The translations under genes and the position numbers were made by a program. Below are positions 34,616 to 43,879 of a stretch of DNA of 64,000 bases, piece by piece. Under the pieces are notes generated by a model. That model saw only the letters and a list, made by a program, of their open reading frames with translations. It searched no databases and was not told the DNA's origin. This DNA comes from JBFGFX01 sp965232455. GTDB taxonomy: Bacteria; Pseudomonadota; Gammaproteobacteria; Steroidobacterales; Woeseiaceae. Each line of letters opens with the position of its first letter. The stretch's first letter is position 1. The stretch covers positions 5,394,001-5,458,000 of the forward strand of contig OZ246981.1 of the NCBI GenBank assembly GCA_965232455.1, given 5' to 3'.

Positions 34616-35635
34616 TTGTCTGAGGAAAACCTGGCAAGGAAGCTGTGGAATCAGGGGGCGCGCGAGGCGGCGATACCGGAAACCGTTGTCGGACATCTGC
34701 CGTTATTGTTAAGTGCGGTAGGGGCCCTGGGTGTCGCGCCGTTTGCGATCATGAGGTGGATGAACGGCGATTGGCTGATCGCCGTCATCGATACGGTCAT
34801 CGTATTCGGTCTCGTGATTCTGGGGACCTACGTTTACCGCACGCGAAACGTGCGGGCGGCGAGTCTCGCGATCGCCATGCTGGGGGTGGGCGGCACCCTG
34901 ATCACGGTGTACGTGCGCGGGCCGCTGCAGGTTTTCTGGGCCTTTCCCGCCGTGATGGCGGTCTTCTATCTGCTGAGGCCGCGTGAGGCGATTGCGCTGA
35001 CGCTGGTGATGACCGCGGGACTGCTCCCCGAGCTCGTGGAGTCCCTGAACCTCTTCCGGGCGAGCACGGTCGTGATCACCATTCTGCTCACCAGCGCATT
35101 CGCGTACGCGTTTTCGGAGATCAACGGCCGGCAGCGGATCCTGCTGGTCGAAATGGCCACCAAAGACCCGTTGACCGGCGCCGGGAATCGCCGCGCGCTC
35201 GAATCGAAGTTGTCGGACCTGGTGGCGGCGTCGGATCGCAGCGGTTCACCCGCGTCTCTGATCCTCATCGACGTCGACCACTTCAAGACCGTCAACGACG
35301 TGCACGGGCATGCTGTAGGTGACCAGATACTGCAAAGCGTCACCCAGATCATGAATTTGCGGATCCGAATGTCCGACAGTCTCTATCGAATCGGCGGCGA
35401 GGAATTCGTGGTTGTCGTCGACGGCCAGAACCTAGAACGCGCGAAACACCTGGGAGAGCAGTTGCGCACGCTGGTCGAGGTCAACGAACTCGTTCCGGGC
35501 AGCAACGTCACGATTTCGCTGGGCGTTGCCGAACTCGAACCCGGTGAAACTTTTTCCAAGTGGCTCTGCCGCGCCGACGACGCGCTCTACCGGGCAAAAC
35601 GGGCCGGCCGGAACACACTGAGGTCCGCCGACTGA
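34616..35635 (+). CDS. Membrane-bound diguanylate cyclase (GGDEF)
   Basis: 339 residues if the TTG at 34616 (after GGGGATA) is the start; the frame is open further left over the DksA-type gene, so the start is uncertain. About five or six membrane helices span residues 27-166. The GGDEF domain has GGEEF at 260-264 and an exact allosteric I-site, Arg251-x-x-Asp254, five residues before it. DPLTGAGNRRAL and LIDVDHFKTVND are the usual substrate and metal motifs. It should make cyclic-di-GMP with product inhibition. The membrane part is a simple 5TM-like sensor of unknown signal. Confidence 0.9.
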   Translation: MSEENLARKLWNQGAREAAIPETVVGHLPLLLSAVGALGVAPFAIMRWMNGDWLIAVIDTVIVFGLVILGTYVYRTRNVRAASLAIAMLGVGGTLITVYVRGPLQVFWAFPAVMAVFYLLRPREAIALTLVMTAGLLPELVESLNLFRASTVVITILLTSAFAYAFSEINGRQRILLVEMATKDPLTGAGNRRALESKLSDLVAASDRSGSPASLILIDVDHFKTVNDVHGHAVGDQILQSVTQIMNLRIRMSDSLYRIGGEEFVVVVDGQNLERAKHLGEQLRTLVEVNELVPGSNVTISLGVAELEPGETFSKWLCRADDALYRAKRAGRNTLRSAD

Positions 35636-35774
35636 ACGTTTGCCCGTGTTGCCGTCTTTCGCGCGGGCGTTGCGGAATAGACCGGTGTCTTGTACGTAAA
35701 AATACGGACTTGGATACCTTTTGCCTGCCCATATCCTAGCCGCCTACGTTCATTGGCGATGGAAAGGCTCCAAA

Positions 35775-36614
35775 ATGGCGACTGACAAAAACGATATCTT
35801 GGCTGTGATCGACCCGACTCGTTCCGAGCAATGGGCTTTACAAAAGGCGATATCGATTGCCAAGAATCGCGACAACTCGCGGGTGTTCGCCTTTCTGTGC
35901 GCGCATTCGGATGCGGAGTGCGACGACCCTGCCGAGCTGCAATCGAATGAAATCAAGCGACATCGCCTTTGGCTCGCCGACATACTCTCCGACATCAGCG
36001 AGGACGGCGTCATGGTCGTTCCGCTCGTCGTTTGGAACGCGGACTGGCGGGAGGCCATTACCGCGGCCGCGACGGATGCCGAGGTGAATCTGGTCGTAAA
36101 AAGAGCGAGCGGGCGGCCGAGGTCGCTGGCCAGCTCCGATCGGGAGCTGATCCGGACGCTGCAGAGCGCGTTGTTGTTGGTCAAGCACAACCCCACCCGG
36201 GAATTGCAGAAAGTCCTCGTTGCAATCGATTTCAATGCAACGGACGAAGGGCACCTGGCTCTAAACGATGCGATAATCGCGCTCGGCCGGCGCATACGCG
36301 GCTCCAATACGGACATCGATCTGCACGCCGTCAGCGCTTACCCGGACTCCGATAAATTCATTCATCCGCCCGATGTTGCGAAAAACCTCGACATCGACCG
36401 GTCTAACGCTCACGTTCGGCAGGGCAGCGCGGCGGATGTCATCCCCGGAATGGCGAACGATATCGACGCGGATCTGGTCATCGTCGGCAACGTCGGCCGA
36501 CGAGGCCTGAAGGGCATCACCGTCGGCAACACGTCGGAGAAAATCCTGACCGACATCAACGCAGACGTTCTGGTACTCGTGCGAGAAGAAGGAGCCGAGC
36601 GCTCCGCCGCCTGA
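35775..36614 (+). CDS. Tandem universal stress protein (UspE-like)
   Basis: 279 residues, two Usp domains. The first (ILAVIDPTRSEQWALQKAISIAKN) is degenerate in its nucleotide loop. The second (KVLVAIDFNATDEGHLALNDAIIALG) ends with GNVGRRGLKGITVGNTSEKIL, which fits the ATP-binding G-x2-G-x9-G-(S/T/N) motif, then DVLVLV. GGAAAGG precedes the ATG by about 7 bp; an in-frame ATG at 35721 has no such site. Two-domain Usp proteins take part in stress survival. Confidence 0.9.
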   Translation: MATDKNDILAVIDPTRSEQWALQKAISIAKNRDNSRVFAFLCAHSDAECDDPAELQSNEIKRHRLWLADILSDISEDGVMVVPLVVWNADWREAITAAATDAEVNLVVKRASGRPRSLASSDRELIRTLQSALLLVKHNPTRELQKVLVAIDFNATDEGHLALNDAIIALGRRIRGSNTDIDLHAVSAYPDSDKFIHPPDVAKNLDIDRSNAHVRQGSAADVIPGMANDIDADLVIVGNVGRRGLKGITVGNTSEKILTDINADVLVLVREEGAERSAA

Positions 36615-36730
36615 CCGGCCGAATTGCGAGGGCCCGACGATTTCCCGTCGACGTTCTTTTCCCGAGAGGTTTCCGGACGCAGTCTCAGCAACGCCCGGGT
36701 GCGACGAATCGTCGATATCGAGCGCTACCC

Positions 36731-37792
36731 TCAGTGCCGTGCCGACTCGAACAGCGCCTCTGCGATGATTGCCGGTTCAGCGCTGTCGCTGTTGCCCATT
36801 ACGACGACGCTGATTCCGCTTTCCAAGTCCAGAAGCAGGTGAGACCGGTGCGCGGCAAACCAGCCCTCATGCCGGGCGACCCGCCGGCCGTCGAGGACGC
36901 CGATTTTGAGGCCCAGACCCCAGCCCGAATCCTGCCGCGTTTGCATTCGGTGACGCATGTCCTGCGACAATATCCCGGCGTCATCCGCTCCGAGCAGAAA
37001 ACGGGCGAGGCGGCTCAGGTCGCTCGCGCTCGTGTACACGCCGAACGCCGGGCTCATGGCCCTGGCGTCGTGATACTCGCGAACGTGACGATCGCCGATC
37101 TTTCGGCCGACGCCTGCGAAAGGACGTCTTTCGCTGGGTATGATCCGCCCTACCGGCGTATAACCGGTCGCGATGTCGGCGCCGGGTCCGGGCGCGCCCG
37201 AGGACTGCATCCCCAATGGTTCCAAAACCTCGGTGCGCAGCGCCTCCCCGTAGGGCTGGCCGGTCGTTTGCTCGATGACGAGCCCAAGCGACGCGTAACC
37301 CACGTTGGAATAGTGTAATTCGGTACCTGGCGGCGCGCGAAGTTCGGCGCTCGTCAGATAGGCTGCCAGCGCCGTCGCGTCGGGAAAATCCGCCGTGAAC
37401 CAGTAGCCGAAGTTGCCTTCCCGTTCCAATCCGGACGCGTGCGTCAGCAGGTGCGCGAGCGTAACCTGTCGCAGATCGCCGGATTGCGCACCGCCGATAC
37501 CTTCAACGGCGTCGGTGAGCCTGAGCTTGTTTTCTTCCACCAGCCGAAGCGTGAGGACAGCGGTGAACACTTTGCTCAACGATCCGGCGTACAAGACGGT
37601 TTCCGGCGACATGAGCCTCGCGGTTTCGATATCCGCCAAGCCGCTGCCGCCCGCGTAAAGCGTACGCTCGCCCTGGCTGACGACAGCGCTCACGCCCGGT
37701 ACCTCCTGCGCGGCCCGGAGGCGATCGAGAATCGACTGAAAATCCGGGGTCGCGGTGGTAATTAGCGCGGCTAGGAGCAGGCTGGATGACAT
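36731..37792 (-). CDS. Serine hydrolase of the beta-lactamase/class C family
   Basis: 353 residues. Active-site Ser71-x-x-Lys74 (AGSLSKVFTA), Tyr161-Ser-Asn (HYSNVGYASLG), and a C-terminal HEG (VARHEGWF) at the position of the KTG/HxG box. This penicillin-binding-like fold includes esterases and D-aminopeptidases as well as beta-lactamases, so resistance is not implied. A short hydrophobic N-terminus (SSSLLLAALITTATP) suggests export. It starts 9 bp after the stop of the M50 protease gene on the same strand and is probably co-transcribed. Confidence 0.88.
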   Translation of the reverse strand: MSSSLLLAALITTATPDFQSILDRLRAAQEVPGVSAVVSQGERTLYAGGSGLADIETARLMSPETVLYAGSLSKVFTAVLTLRLVEENKLRLTDAVEGIGGAQSGDLRQVTLAHLLTHASGLEREGNFGYWFTADFPDATALAAYLTSAELRAPPGTELHYSNVGYASLGLVIEQTTGQPYGEALRTEVLEPLGMQSSGAPGPGADIATGYTPVGRIIPSERRPFAGVGRKIGDRHVREYHDARAMSPAFGVYTSASDLSRLARFLLGADDAGILSQDMRHRMQTRQDSGWGLGLKIGVLDGRRVARHEGWFAAHRSHLLLDLESGISVVVMGNSDSAEPAIIAEALFESARH

Positions 37793-37801
37793 GAATCGAT
37801 G

Positions 37802-39019
37802 TTACCTGTGCCGGGCGGGGCTGTTAACAGCCCCCAACTCGTTGACCCGCTTTTCGAGCGTGACCGATCGATTGACCTGACGGAAGGCGTGACTGAAATG
37901 CCGGTGGGCTTCGCCATCGTTGACGCGCTGCGCGGCAACCGTGAGATAGGCCAGCATTGTGGCGTCGTCCGCGCTGCCGTCGTTTCGTCGCCAGGCGTCG
38001 GCGAGCATGTTTCCACCGTCCTCGGTGTGGCCCCGAAGCACCAACGAAGCGCCCTTCGTCGCGAGCAGGTCCGGCGCCCGTGGTGTGATCGCAAACGCTT
38101 TCTGTAACGCCAGATCCAGCGTCAAGAAATCGGGCACCGCGGCGTCCAGTTCTATTTTGGCCTGCAAGTGCAGCCATGTCCGTCGTTGTGAGTCCGGCAG
38201 TTTCGGCTCTCCGAGCATCTTACGTACGTAGTTTCGGGCTGCATCGTCCTGTCCGTCCGCGGCGAGCGCGCTTCCGTACAACGCCCGCAGGTGGGTGTTG
38301 TGGGGGAACCGCTGCAGTAGTTCCGCTGCCGATTGCAGGGCGCGACCGGACGCGCCGGTCACAAGTGCGCTGTGCAGGTCGCGCAGTTCGACAGTGAGCA
38401 ATCGCAGTTCGATGGATTCGTCCGAGATAAACGGGCTGGAGATGATGCCCAGTCCGTCGCTTACGGCGCCTTCGACTCGAAAAGGAAGCAGGTTGAACCC
38501 GGCTCCGTAAATGATGACGATCGCCAGACTCTTCAGAGCGATCAGCGAAACGTCGGACGAGTCGTTGAACACAGTGTCCCATCCAAAGACGAGCAGCAGG
38601 ACCGCGAGGACGATCAATTCCGCGCCGGGTCCAGCGGCGTAGATCAGCATGCTCTTCAGTCTTATCGCGCTCGGCGTTTTAGGAGCCGGGAGGACGTATC
38701 CTTCGACCGGAAGGAGTTTTATCTTGACGCGCGTGTCGCCGATCTGAAACTGCCAAAGATCCCGTCCGAACCCGATGACAATCTCGCGTACACGCCAGTT
38801 GAGCAGTTTGGCAGCGAGAGCGTGGCCGAGTTCGTGAACGAACAGCATTGGAATCCAAAACAAGAGGATCAACAGGATACTGAGCTTCTTCGGGGAGTAC
38901 TCTTCAAGAATGGCCGCTAGAATCAGCAGGGTGAAAACGGACACAAGAATCGCCGATGCCCTAGCCTCGCCGCGAGTAAGCGGGCGGCGTCCGGCCGGGA
39001 TTTTCAGGTCGGTAAACAT
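37802..39019 (-). CDS. M50-family membrane zinc metalloprotease with helical-repeat tail
   Basis: 405 residues. Metal motif HELGH at 62-66 inside a membrane segment (ILLFWIPMLFVHELGHALAAKLL). The third ligand region is probably FNLLPFRVEGAVSDGLGI, replacing the classic NLxPxxxLDG. Several other membrane helices surround these. The last 180 residues are soluble helical repeats of TPR type (TGASGRALQSAAELLQRF, LRALYGSALAADGQDDAARNYV). Site-2-type proteases cut membrane regulators, but the substrate is unknown. No clear ribosome site was seen. Confidence 0.85.
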   Translation of the reverse strand: MFTDLKIPAGRRPLTRGEARASAILVSVFTLLILAAILEEYSPKKLSILLILLFWIPMLFVHELGHALAAKLLNWRVREIVIGFGRDLWQFQIGDTRVKIKLLPVEGYVLPAPKTPSAIRLKSMLIYAAGPGAELIVLAVLLLVFGWDTVFNDSSDVSLIALKSLAIVIIYGAGFNLLPFRVEGAVSDGLGIISSPFISDESIELRLLTVELRDLHSALVTGASGRALQSAAELLQRFPHNTHLRALYGSALAADGQDDAARNYVRKMLGEPKLPDSQRRTWLHLQAKIELDAAVPDFLTLDLALQKAFAITPRAPDLLATKGASLVLRGHTEDGGNMLADAWRRNDGSADDATMLAYLTVAAQRVNDGEAHRHFSHAFRQVNRSVTLEKRVNELGAVNSPARHR

Positions 39020-39102
39020 CGTGATGATTGTGTATCAAATTTTGATATCAACGATATCGTCGATCGCTTTTTCACGAATCTCCGGCATCTAGCGGAGCAG
39101 GC

Positions 39103-39246
39103 ATGAAAACCGAAAACGAATGCTGCAAGTGCGGTCACCGTTGGCAAGACAAACCGTGGGGTTACGCCAAGACCCACGCCTGCCCGAAGTGCGGTTCCGC
39201 CTACTGGAAATGGCTCAATTACCCGCAAATTCGCCGAGTGTTGTAG
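39103..39246 (+). CDS. 47-residue zinc-ribbon microprotein
   Basis: A very short gene divergent from the M50 gene. GGAGCAGGC precedes the ATG. The product carries two CxxC knuckles (CCKCGHRW and CPKCGSAYWKW) 16 residues apart and ends LNYPQIRRVL. The regular spacing, the aromatic residues after each knuckle and the good ribosome site argue for a real gene. Function is not known; small zinc ribbons often bind nucleic acid or serve as adaptors. Confidence 0.6.
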   Translation: MKTENECCKCGHRWQDKPWGYAKTHACPKCGSAYWKWLNYPQIRRVL

Positions 39247-39411
39247 CGCCGGATGCGGTTTTCCCCAGGTATAAGGGAGATTCCAGGCCGTTCCCGACCA
39301 TTTTTTGGTAATATTTTCCCGTTTCAGGAAATTTCGCCCATATACGTCCCATAATTTGGTAAATTCTGTTCCGGTGACGCGTCGATTGACTGACAGACTC
39401 AGGGGAGAAGC

Positions 39412-39795
39412 ATGGACGGTTCGATGGTTGGTACGCAACAGGCTCCATTTACCGAAAATCTACACTACCATCATATCGATGACGATGTTTTTGATTTACG
39501 CGCCATTATTCAACAATTCGACGAACTGCCGGAAAGCGTCCGTGACGCGGAAATCGCGCGAATCGACGGCCGACCGCTCGACAAGAACCTGTTCACACAA
39601 CTGATTTCTCAGTCTCCGCCGCCCAACAGTGAACTCGGTTGGTCGACAAGAATCCTGAAACGCGAAGAGTCTTTGCTTCCTTATCTGGGACAGGTCCTTT
39701 TTTGCATACTCATCCGCCTGCCTGGCGTGCAATACACGGTAGAGGTTGATCCCGTCACCAAAACCGTGGTCCACTGGGAATGGCAGCCGGTCTGA
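39412..39795 (+). CDS. Hypothetical protein, 127 residues
   Basis: Cytoplasmic, no signal or membrane helix. GGGGAGAAGC gives a good ribosome site 1-10 bp before the ATG. The sequence has a His/Asp-rich start (NLHYHHIDDDVFDLRAIIQQFDELPESV) and a beta-like end (GVQYTVEVDPVTKTVVHWEWQPV). I recognise no family. The AT-rich 39247-39411 gap before it looks like a promoter region. Confidence 0.6.
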   Translation: MDGSMVGTQQAPFTENLHYHHIDDDVFDLRAIIQQFDELPESVRDAEIARIDGRPLDKNLFTQLISQSPPPNSELGWSTRILKREESLLPYLGQVLFCILIRLPGVQYTVEVDPVTKTVVHWEWQPV

Positions 39796-39883
39796 GCCCG
39801 GTATCGCTCGTCTGGGCGAGCTCCTACCGGACGTCCCGGCGTCGTCCGGCGGCCAGTATCCCGAAACCCGCGCCTTCGGACGC

Positions 39884-40543
39884 CTAGCCCGAGCCATCCA
39901 GGCGCTTTCTGAGTTCGGCCACTTCCGCTTCCAATCTGCTGACTCTTTGTTCGAGGTCGTCACTTCGCGCTCGCGCCGCCGGTCGCGATGCGGCCGCTGC
40001 TCGAACGTCATTCTTCCTTGCCTCGACGTCGATGGAGCCGCTGAAAAGGTGCATGTATTCGGAGTCTTTCCGTCCCGGTGTTCGCGGCAGCTTCACGACC
40101 AGCGGCTCCGGCTCGCGGTTGATCAACTGCTCCAGAGAATCGGCAACGGCCGCGTTATCGGGGAAGCTGTGCAGGCGCCCGCTTCTCGATCGCAGTTCAC
40201 CCGGCGTTTGGGGCCCACGTAACAACAACAAACAGACGATGGCAAGCTGTGGCGCGTCGAACTGATAGTCGCTGTAGCGTGTATTGCAGAAACGCTGAAC
40301 GTATTTTTCCGTTCGACTCTTGAAACTCTCATCCACCCGGAGGAGGTTCTTGGCCTCGAGGTCCCGCACGGTTCGCTGGACTATACCTTGCTGCAGAGAC
40401 ATCACCGGTTCGCGCGCCGACTTCTGATTGCAGGCATTGGTCAAGGCGTTGAGGGTCAAAGGATATTGATCGGGAGTGACGATCGACTTTTCAATCAGGC
40501 AGCCGATGACGCGGGCCTCATTCTCGGACAGGACTACGGACAT
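39884..40543 (-). CDS. yceH: UPF0502/DUF480 protein YceH
   Basis: 219 residues, matching YceH length. Two winged-helix domains: LSENEARVIGCLIEKSIVTPDQYPLTLNALTNACNQKSAREPVMSL is a very conserved start, followed by VQRTVRDLEAKNLLR, then FDAPQLAIVCLLLLRGPQTPGELRSRSGRLHSF. The C-terminus has a short coiled-coil (RSDDLEQRVSRLEAEVAELRKRL). Function unknown, but the fold suggests DNA binding. It converges with the gene at 39412. Confidence 0.92.
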   Translation of the reverse strand: MSVVLSENEARVIGCLIEKSIVTPDQYPLTLNALTNACNQKSAREPVMSLQQGIVQRTVRDLEAKNLLRVDESFKSRTEKYVQRFCNTRYSDYQFDAPQLAIVCLLLLRGPQTPGELRSRSGRLHSFPDNAAVADSLEQLINREPEPLVVKLPRTPGRKDSEYMHLFSGSIDVEARKNDVRAAAASRPAARARSDDLEQRVSRLEAEVAELRKRLDGSG

Positions 40544-40624
40544 ATCGTATGCGATTCTCGACGATTCAACGGACGGTCAAACATGACGGGCACCGGCCAC
40601 GATGGATCCGGTAAGCGGTTGTGC

Positions 40625-41053
40625 TTATCCCGAAATATAGTTTTGCAGCTGATCGATGAGAACCTGCTGTTCGCTGATTACCGCCTTGACCAGGTCGCCG
40701 ATCGATATGACCCCGACAACGCGTTTGTGATCGAGCACTGGCAGGTGCCTTGCTCGCTTGTCCGTCATCAATGCCATGCATTCATCGACGGTACGCTCGG
40801 GAGAAACACAGAGCACCTGGGTCGTCATGACTTCCCTGACCGACGAATTCCGGGACGATTTGCCTTCCAGTATGACTTTTCGGGCGTAATCTCTTTCAGT
40901 CATGATGCCGACGAGTTTGTCACCGTCCATCACGATCACCGAGCCTACGCCTTTGTCGGCCATCATTTTGATCGCATCGAAGATTGAGTCGTCGGGAGCA
41001 GCGGAGTAGATCTCGCTCCCCTTGGTTTTGAGAATGTCTGCTACGGTTTTCAT
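40625..41053 (-). CDS. CBS-domain pair protein
   Basis: 142 residues from the ATG at 41053, which has AGAGGGACAGGG upstream; an in-frame ATG at 41092 is less likely. Two CBS motifs: IYSAAPDDSIFDAIKMMADKGVGSVIVMDGDKLVGIMTERDYARKV and VLCVSPERTVDECMALMTDKRARHLPVLDHKRVVGVISIGDLV. Such stand-alone pairs (Bateman modules) bind adenine nucleotides and act as energy sensors. A partner is not evident nearby. Confidence 0.92.
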   Translation of the reverse strand: MKTVADILKTKGSEIYSAAPDDSIFDAIKMMADKGVGSVIVMDGDKLVGIMTERDYARKVILEGKSSRNSSVREVMTTQVLCVSPERTVDECMALMTDKRARHLPVLDHKRVVGVISIGDLVKAVISEQQVLIDQLQNYISG

Positions 41054-41183
41054 CGGTCCCTGTCCCTCTGAGTTTTTCTCAGGATAGCCCAACGGGAGCC
41101 GTATGTGGCGCTAATTTGACGGTGTTAACGCTGACCGTAATCGCTGATGTCCGATTGAACGGATCACGGCGAAGCATCCTGTA

Positions 41184-41202
41184 GGAGCCCGTCCTGACCG
41201 GC
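41184..41202 (+). repeat. REP-like palindrome, copy a
   Basis: GTAG head, then GGAGCCCGTCCTGACCGGC. It shares the core GGAGCYCGTCCTGACGG with four other sites in the window. It forms an inverted pair with the copy at 41280-41298. Confidence 0.65.
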
Positions 41203-41279
41203 GACGGGCTGCGGCGCAGGACACTGAGCGTTGAGCTTCGGTGGCAAGGCCCGGCAGTCCGGGAAAAATTCAACGACAA

Positions 41280-41298
41280 TCGCCCGTCAGGACGGGCT
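41280..41298 (-). repeat. REP-like palindrome, copy b (inverted)
   Basis: On the minus strand this reads AGCCCGTCCTGACGGGCGA, a perfect GCCCGTC-CT-GACGGGC hairpin. Inverted relative to copy a, 80 bp away, in the 292-bp gap between the CBS gene and the coiled-coil gene. I see no gene in that gap. Confidence 0.65.
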
Positions 41299-41345
41299 TC
41301 TGAAACGTCGGATGACGTTGCCGTCGATGGGGCGATCGGGCTCAT

Positions 41346-42566
41346 CTACCCGGTGTTTTTTTGTTGCTCCGTTTCGCCGTACTTCTTGAAATGCAGTTCT
41401 TTCGCCTGACCAATCCAGTCGTCGTGTTCGATTCTTCCCTTGAACTCCTTGAGCTGTGAGTTCACCCTGGCCAGTTCCGCGGGCCCGAAGGCTGCGATCT
41501 GGCGGAAGTAGTAGATGCCGAGCCTGTGCAGCATCGCCTCGAAAACCTTGCCGACGCCGACGATTTCGGTCAAATCGTCGACGTCGCCTTCCGGGGCCTC
41601 CAGGCCGAACGGCGGCGGCGTAGTCCGCTGCATCGATACCGCCTTTCGGACGTCCGCGTTCTCTTCCTGCATGTCCGCGAGCCGCTTCTGAATGTCGCCG
41701 AGTTTGATACGCAAGGTCTCGGATTCGTGCTCGGACTGATCGTACTGCGAGCGATAACGACGGGCATCCTCTTCGTACTGCCTTCGACTGTTCTCGATGG
41801 AGTCGAGACATTGCGTCAGCTCGCTGTTTTGTTTTCTCAGCGTGCTCAGCTCGGCGGAGTCCCTCTTTGCCGATTCGGCCTGCCGGGTTGCGATGGCCAC
41901 ATCGTGTTTGAGCTGGGCGTTGTCGGCTTCCAACGCAATGAGCTGTTGTTCGAGAGCATCCAGGCCGTCCAGTCTGGACTGCGCGGTCGCGAGCAGGTTG
42001 TTGACCGATGCATGCTCCGCTTTTGCCGAGTCCAGCAGATTGGAAAGAGACTGGTGTTCCCGTTTTGCGTCATCGACTTTTCGTTCGAGCGATTTTCGTT
42101 GCTCGAACGCGCTCATTAACTGGCCTTTGTAGAATTCCCGAGACTTGCCGAACTCGGTCTCCAATTCCGTCACCCGTTGCCTGGCGGCGACGAGCGATTT
42201 CTGGATGTTGAGCAGTTTTCCGCCGAGCTCGTCTTTTTCAGCGCCGAGGGTGAATAAATCTTTGGAGAGTACGTTGACCTTCTCCTGCAGCGACTGGAGT
42301 TCCGTGCTGCGGGCGACGGCGGCATGTTTGAATTTGGCCAGCTGTGCACGCTCGCTGTCGAGCACGGCGCGGAGGGAGTCGTTTTCCCGGGTCAGTCGGT
42401 TCTTACCGCGAATTTCGTTGTCCAGCCGCGTCTGGTAATCGTCGGACATGCGTTCGAGTTCGTCTCTGGATCGTTTGCCGCGGACGTACCACGTTATGAG
42501 GCCGCCAAACGTCATTCCGACGACGATCAAAAGTCCGATCTGCAAGACTTGGGGACTTGGTTCCAT
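41346..42566 (-). CDS. Membrane-anchored coiled-coil protein with C-terminal helix-hairpin-helix domain
   Basis: 406 residues. N-terminal membrane helix (LQIGLLIVVGMTFGGLITWYV), then about 270 residues of heptad-rich coiled-coil (ELQSLQEKVNVLSKDL, ALEQQLIALEADNAQLKHDV). The final 70 residues form an HhH-like domain: DDLTEIVGVGKVFEAMLHRLGIYYFRQIAAFGPAEL, then FKGRIEHDDWIGQAKEL. This domain is often seen on L21-like or NADH dehydrogenase-linked proteins and in structural coiled-coil proteins. Probably a scaffold linking the membrane to a cytoplasmic partner; exact role unknown. Confidence 0.8.
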   Translation of the reverse strand: MEPSPQVLQIGLLIVVGMTFGGLITWYVRGKRSRDELERMSDDYQTRLDNEIRGKNRLTRENDSLRAVLDSERAQLAKFKHAAVARSTELQSLQEKVNVLSKDLFTLGAEKDELGGKLLNIQKSLVAARQRVTELETEFGKSREFYKGQLMSAFEQRKSLERKVDDAKREHQSLSNLLDSAKAEHASVNNLLATAQSRLDGLDALEQQLIALEADNAQLKHDVAIATRQAESAKRDSAELSTLRKQNSELTQCLDSIENSRRQYEEDARRYRSQYDQSEHESETLRIKLGDIQKRLADMQEENADVRKAVSMQRTTPPPFGLEAPEGDVDDLTEIVGVGKVFEAMLHRLGIYYFRQIAAFGPAELARVNSQLKEFKGRIEHDDWIGQAKELHFKKYGETEQQKNTG

Positions 42567-42848
42567 GTTTTTTCCAGCCGATCTCGAGGTCCCTTGACCT
42601 ACTTCAGTGAGTTTGTAAGCCGTTGTTTTTACAACATTCGTCAGCTCAGTAAAGGTACGGGATCACTGTTTCCAAACGTGATCGCGGCCGCCGCGCGTCA
42701 CGGCGGCGGTTTTGTGATGAAGCCCACTTTCCGGCGCCGGCTCGGCTGCTGCTCGGGTTTGTCCGCCGCTCGGCGGACGAGCTCGGGCGGTCGGTGCGGC
42801 AGCCGGTGCTGCGCATTTGCGGGCCCGGGCCTCTATAATCGCGGGCCT

Positions 42849-43757
42849 ATGCGGACCATCGTTCTTACGTCTTTCCTGCTCATGGTTCCCGTGGTCGCGG
42901 TCGCCCAGGTTGACAATGCGGCCGCGGAAACGACGCTGACCGGACAGCCGCTGCGTGTTCCTGGCTGGTCGGACGCTACACGGAAAAAGCTGGAACTCGA
43001 CCTCGAGATCGCAAAGGCCGTGTTCGATGTCGCTCCCGATCGCGAAGACTCCTATATCTGGCTCGGCCGGCGATACGGTTATCTCGGTCGTTACGCGGAG
43101 GCTATCGAGATTTTCACCGCCGGGCTGGAAAAGTTTCCGGCCAGCTACAAGCTGCACCGGTTCCGTGGCCGCCATCGGGCGCGCAGCCGGGATTTCGATG
43201 GGGCGATCGAGGATTACCAAACCGGTCTCGAAAAGATGCGGGGGCATGCCGATTCGTTCGAGCCCGACGGCTTGCCGAACAGCCGCGGGCTCACGATCTC
43301 GACTTATCGGGGTAACCTGCACTATTACCTCGGTCAAACCTCGTTCGCCACCGGCGACTATCGCCGGATGATCCGCGAGCTGGATCTTTCCGGTCAGTCT
43401 CCGATAGCGCTGGACATCGAGGACCACGGGGTTGCGGTCGTCTTCTGGAAGTACCTCGCGCACATGAAGTTGGGCGACACCGACGCAGCCGAAGAGCTGC
43501 TACGAAGCGTGCCGGCGGAACTCGATTTGATCGAAAACGTCAGTTACCACGAGGCGGTCAAAGTCCTTCAGGGAGTGAAGTCGCAGATCGACGTCGAACG
43601 GAACGGCGACAGCCTGTCGCGGTTTGCGCTTGGCATGAAATTGCAGTTTGCGGGAGACGAACGGGAAGCTGCGCGGGTACTGACAGGCGTTGTCGAAGAC
43701 AATGCCCTTGGATACTGGCCCGCTGAAGTGGAGTTACTCGCCCTGCTCGGGGACTAG
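42849..43757 (+). CDS. Exported TPR-repeat protein
   Basis: 302 residues from the ATG at 42849, which starts a signal peptide (IVLTSFLLMVPVVAVAQ). The frame is open far to the left, but that part overlaps the neighbouring minus-strand gene. TPR-like helices: DSYIWLGRRYGYLGRYAEAIEIFTAGLEKFP, HRFRGRHRARSRDFDGAIEDYQTGLEKM, NLHYYLGQTSFATGDYRRMIREL, KYLAHMKLGDTDAAEELL. A periplasmic protein-protein adaptor is likely. It precedes the malic enzyme by 122 bp on the same strand. Confidence 0.82.
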   Translation: MRTIVLTSFLLMVPVVAVAQVDNAAAETTLTGQPLRVPGWSDATRKKLELDLEIAKAVFDVAPDREDSYIWLGRRYGYLGRYAEAIEIFTAGLEKFPASYKLHRFRGRHRARSRDFDGAIEDYQTGLEKMRGHADSFEPDGLPNSRGLTISTYRGNLHYYLGQTSFATGDYRRMIRELDLSGQSPIALDIEDHGVAVVFWKYLAHMKLGDTDAAEELLRSVPAELDLIENVSYHEAVKVLQGVKSQIDVERNGDSLSRFALGMKLQFAGDEREAARVLTGVVEDNALGYWPAEVELLALLGD

Positions 43758-43879
43758 AGCCTATCTCACATCGCGCGATTCAGGTCATCGGGTACCGACC
43801 TGCAAACAGTAACAATTGCACGCCTCCGTCGGTCGGTTAAGCTAGGCCCTGTGAGGCCTGTTAACACACGGGAAATCCA

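Noticed and set aside
36731..37792. Antibiotic-resistance beta-lactamase
   Set aside because: Only the general serine-hydrolase fold is supported. SxxK/YSN/HEG is shared with esterases and peptidases, and no resistance context is present.
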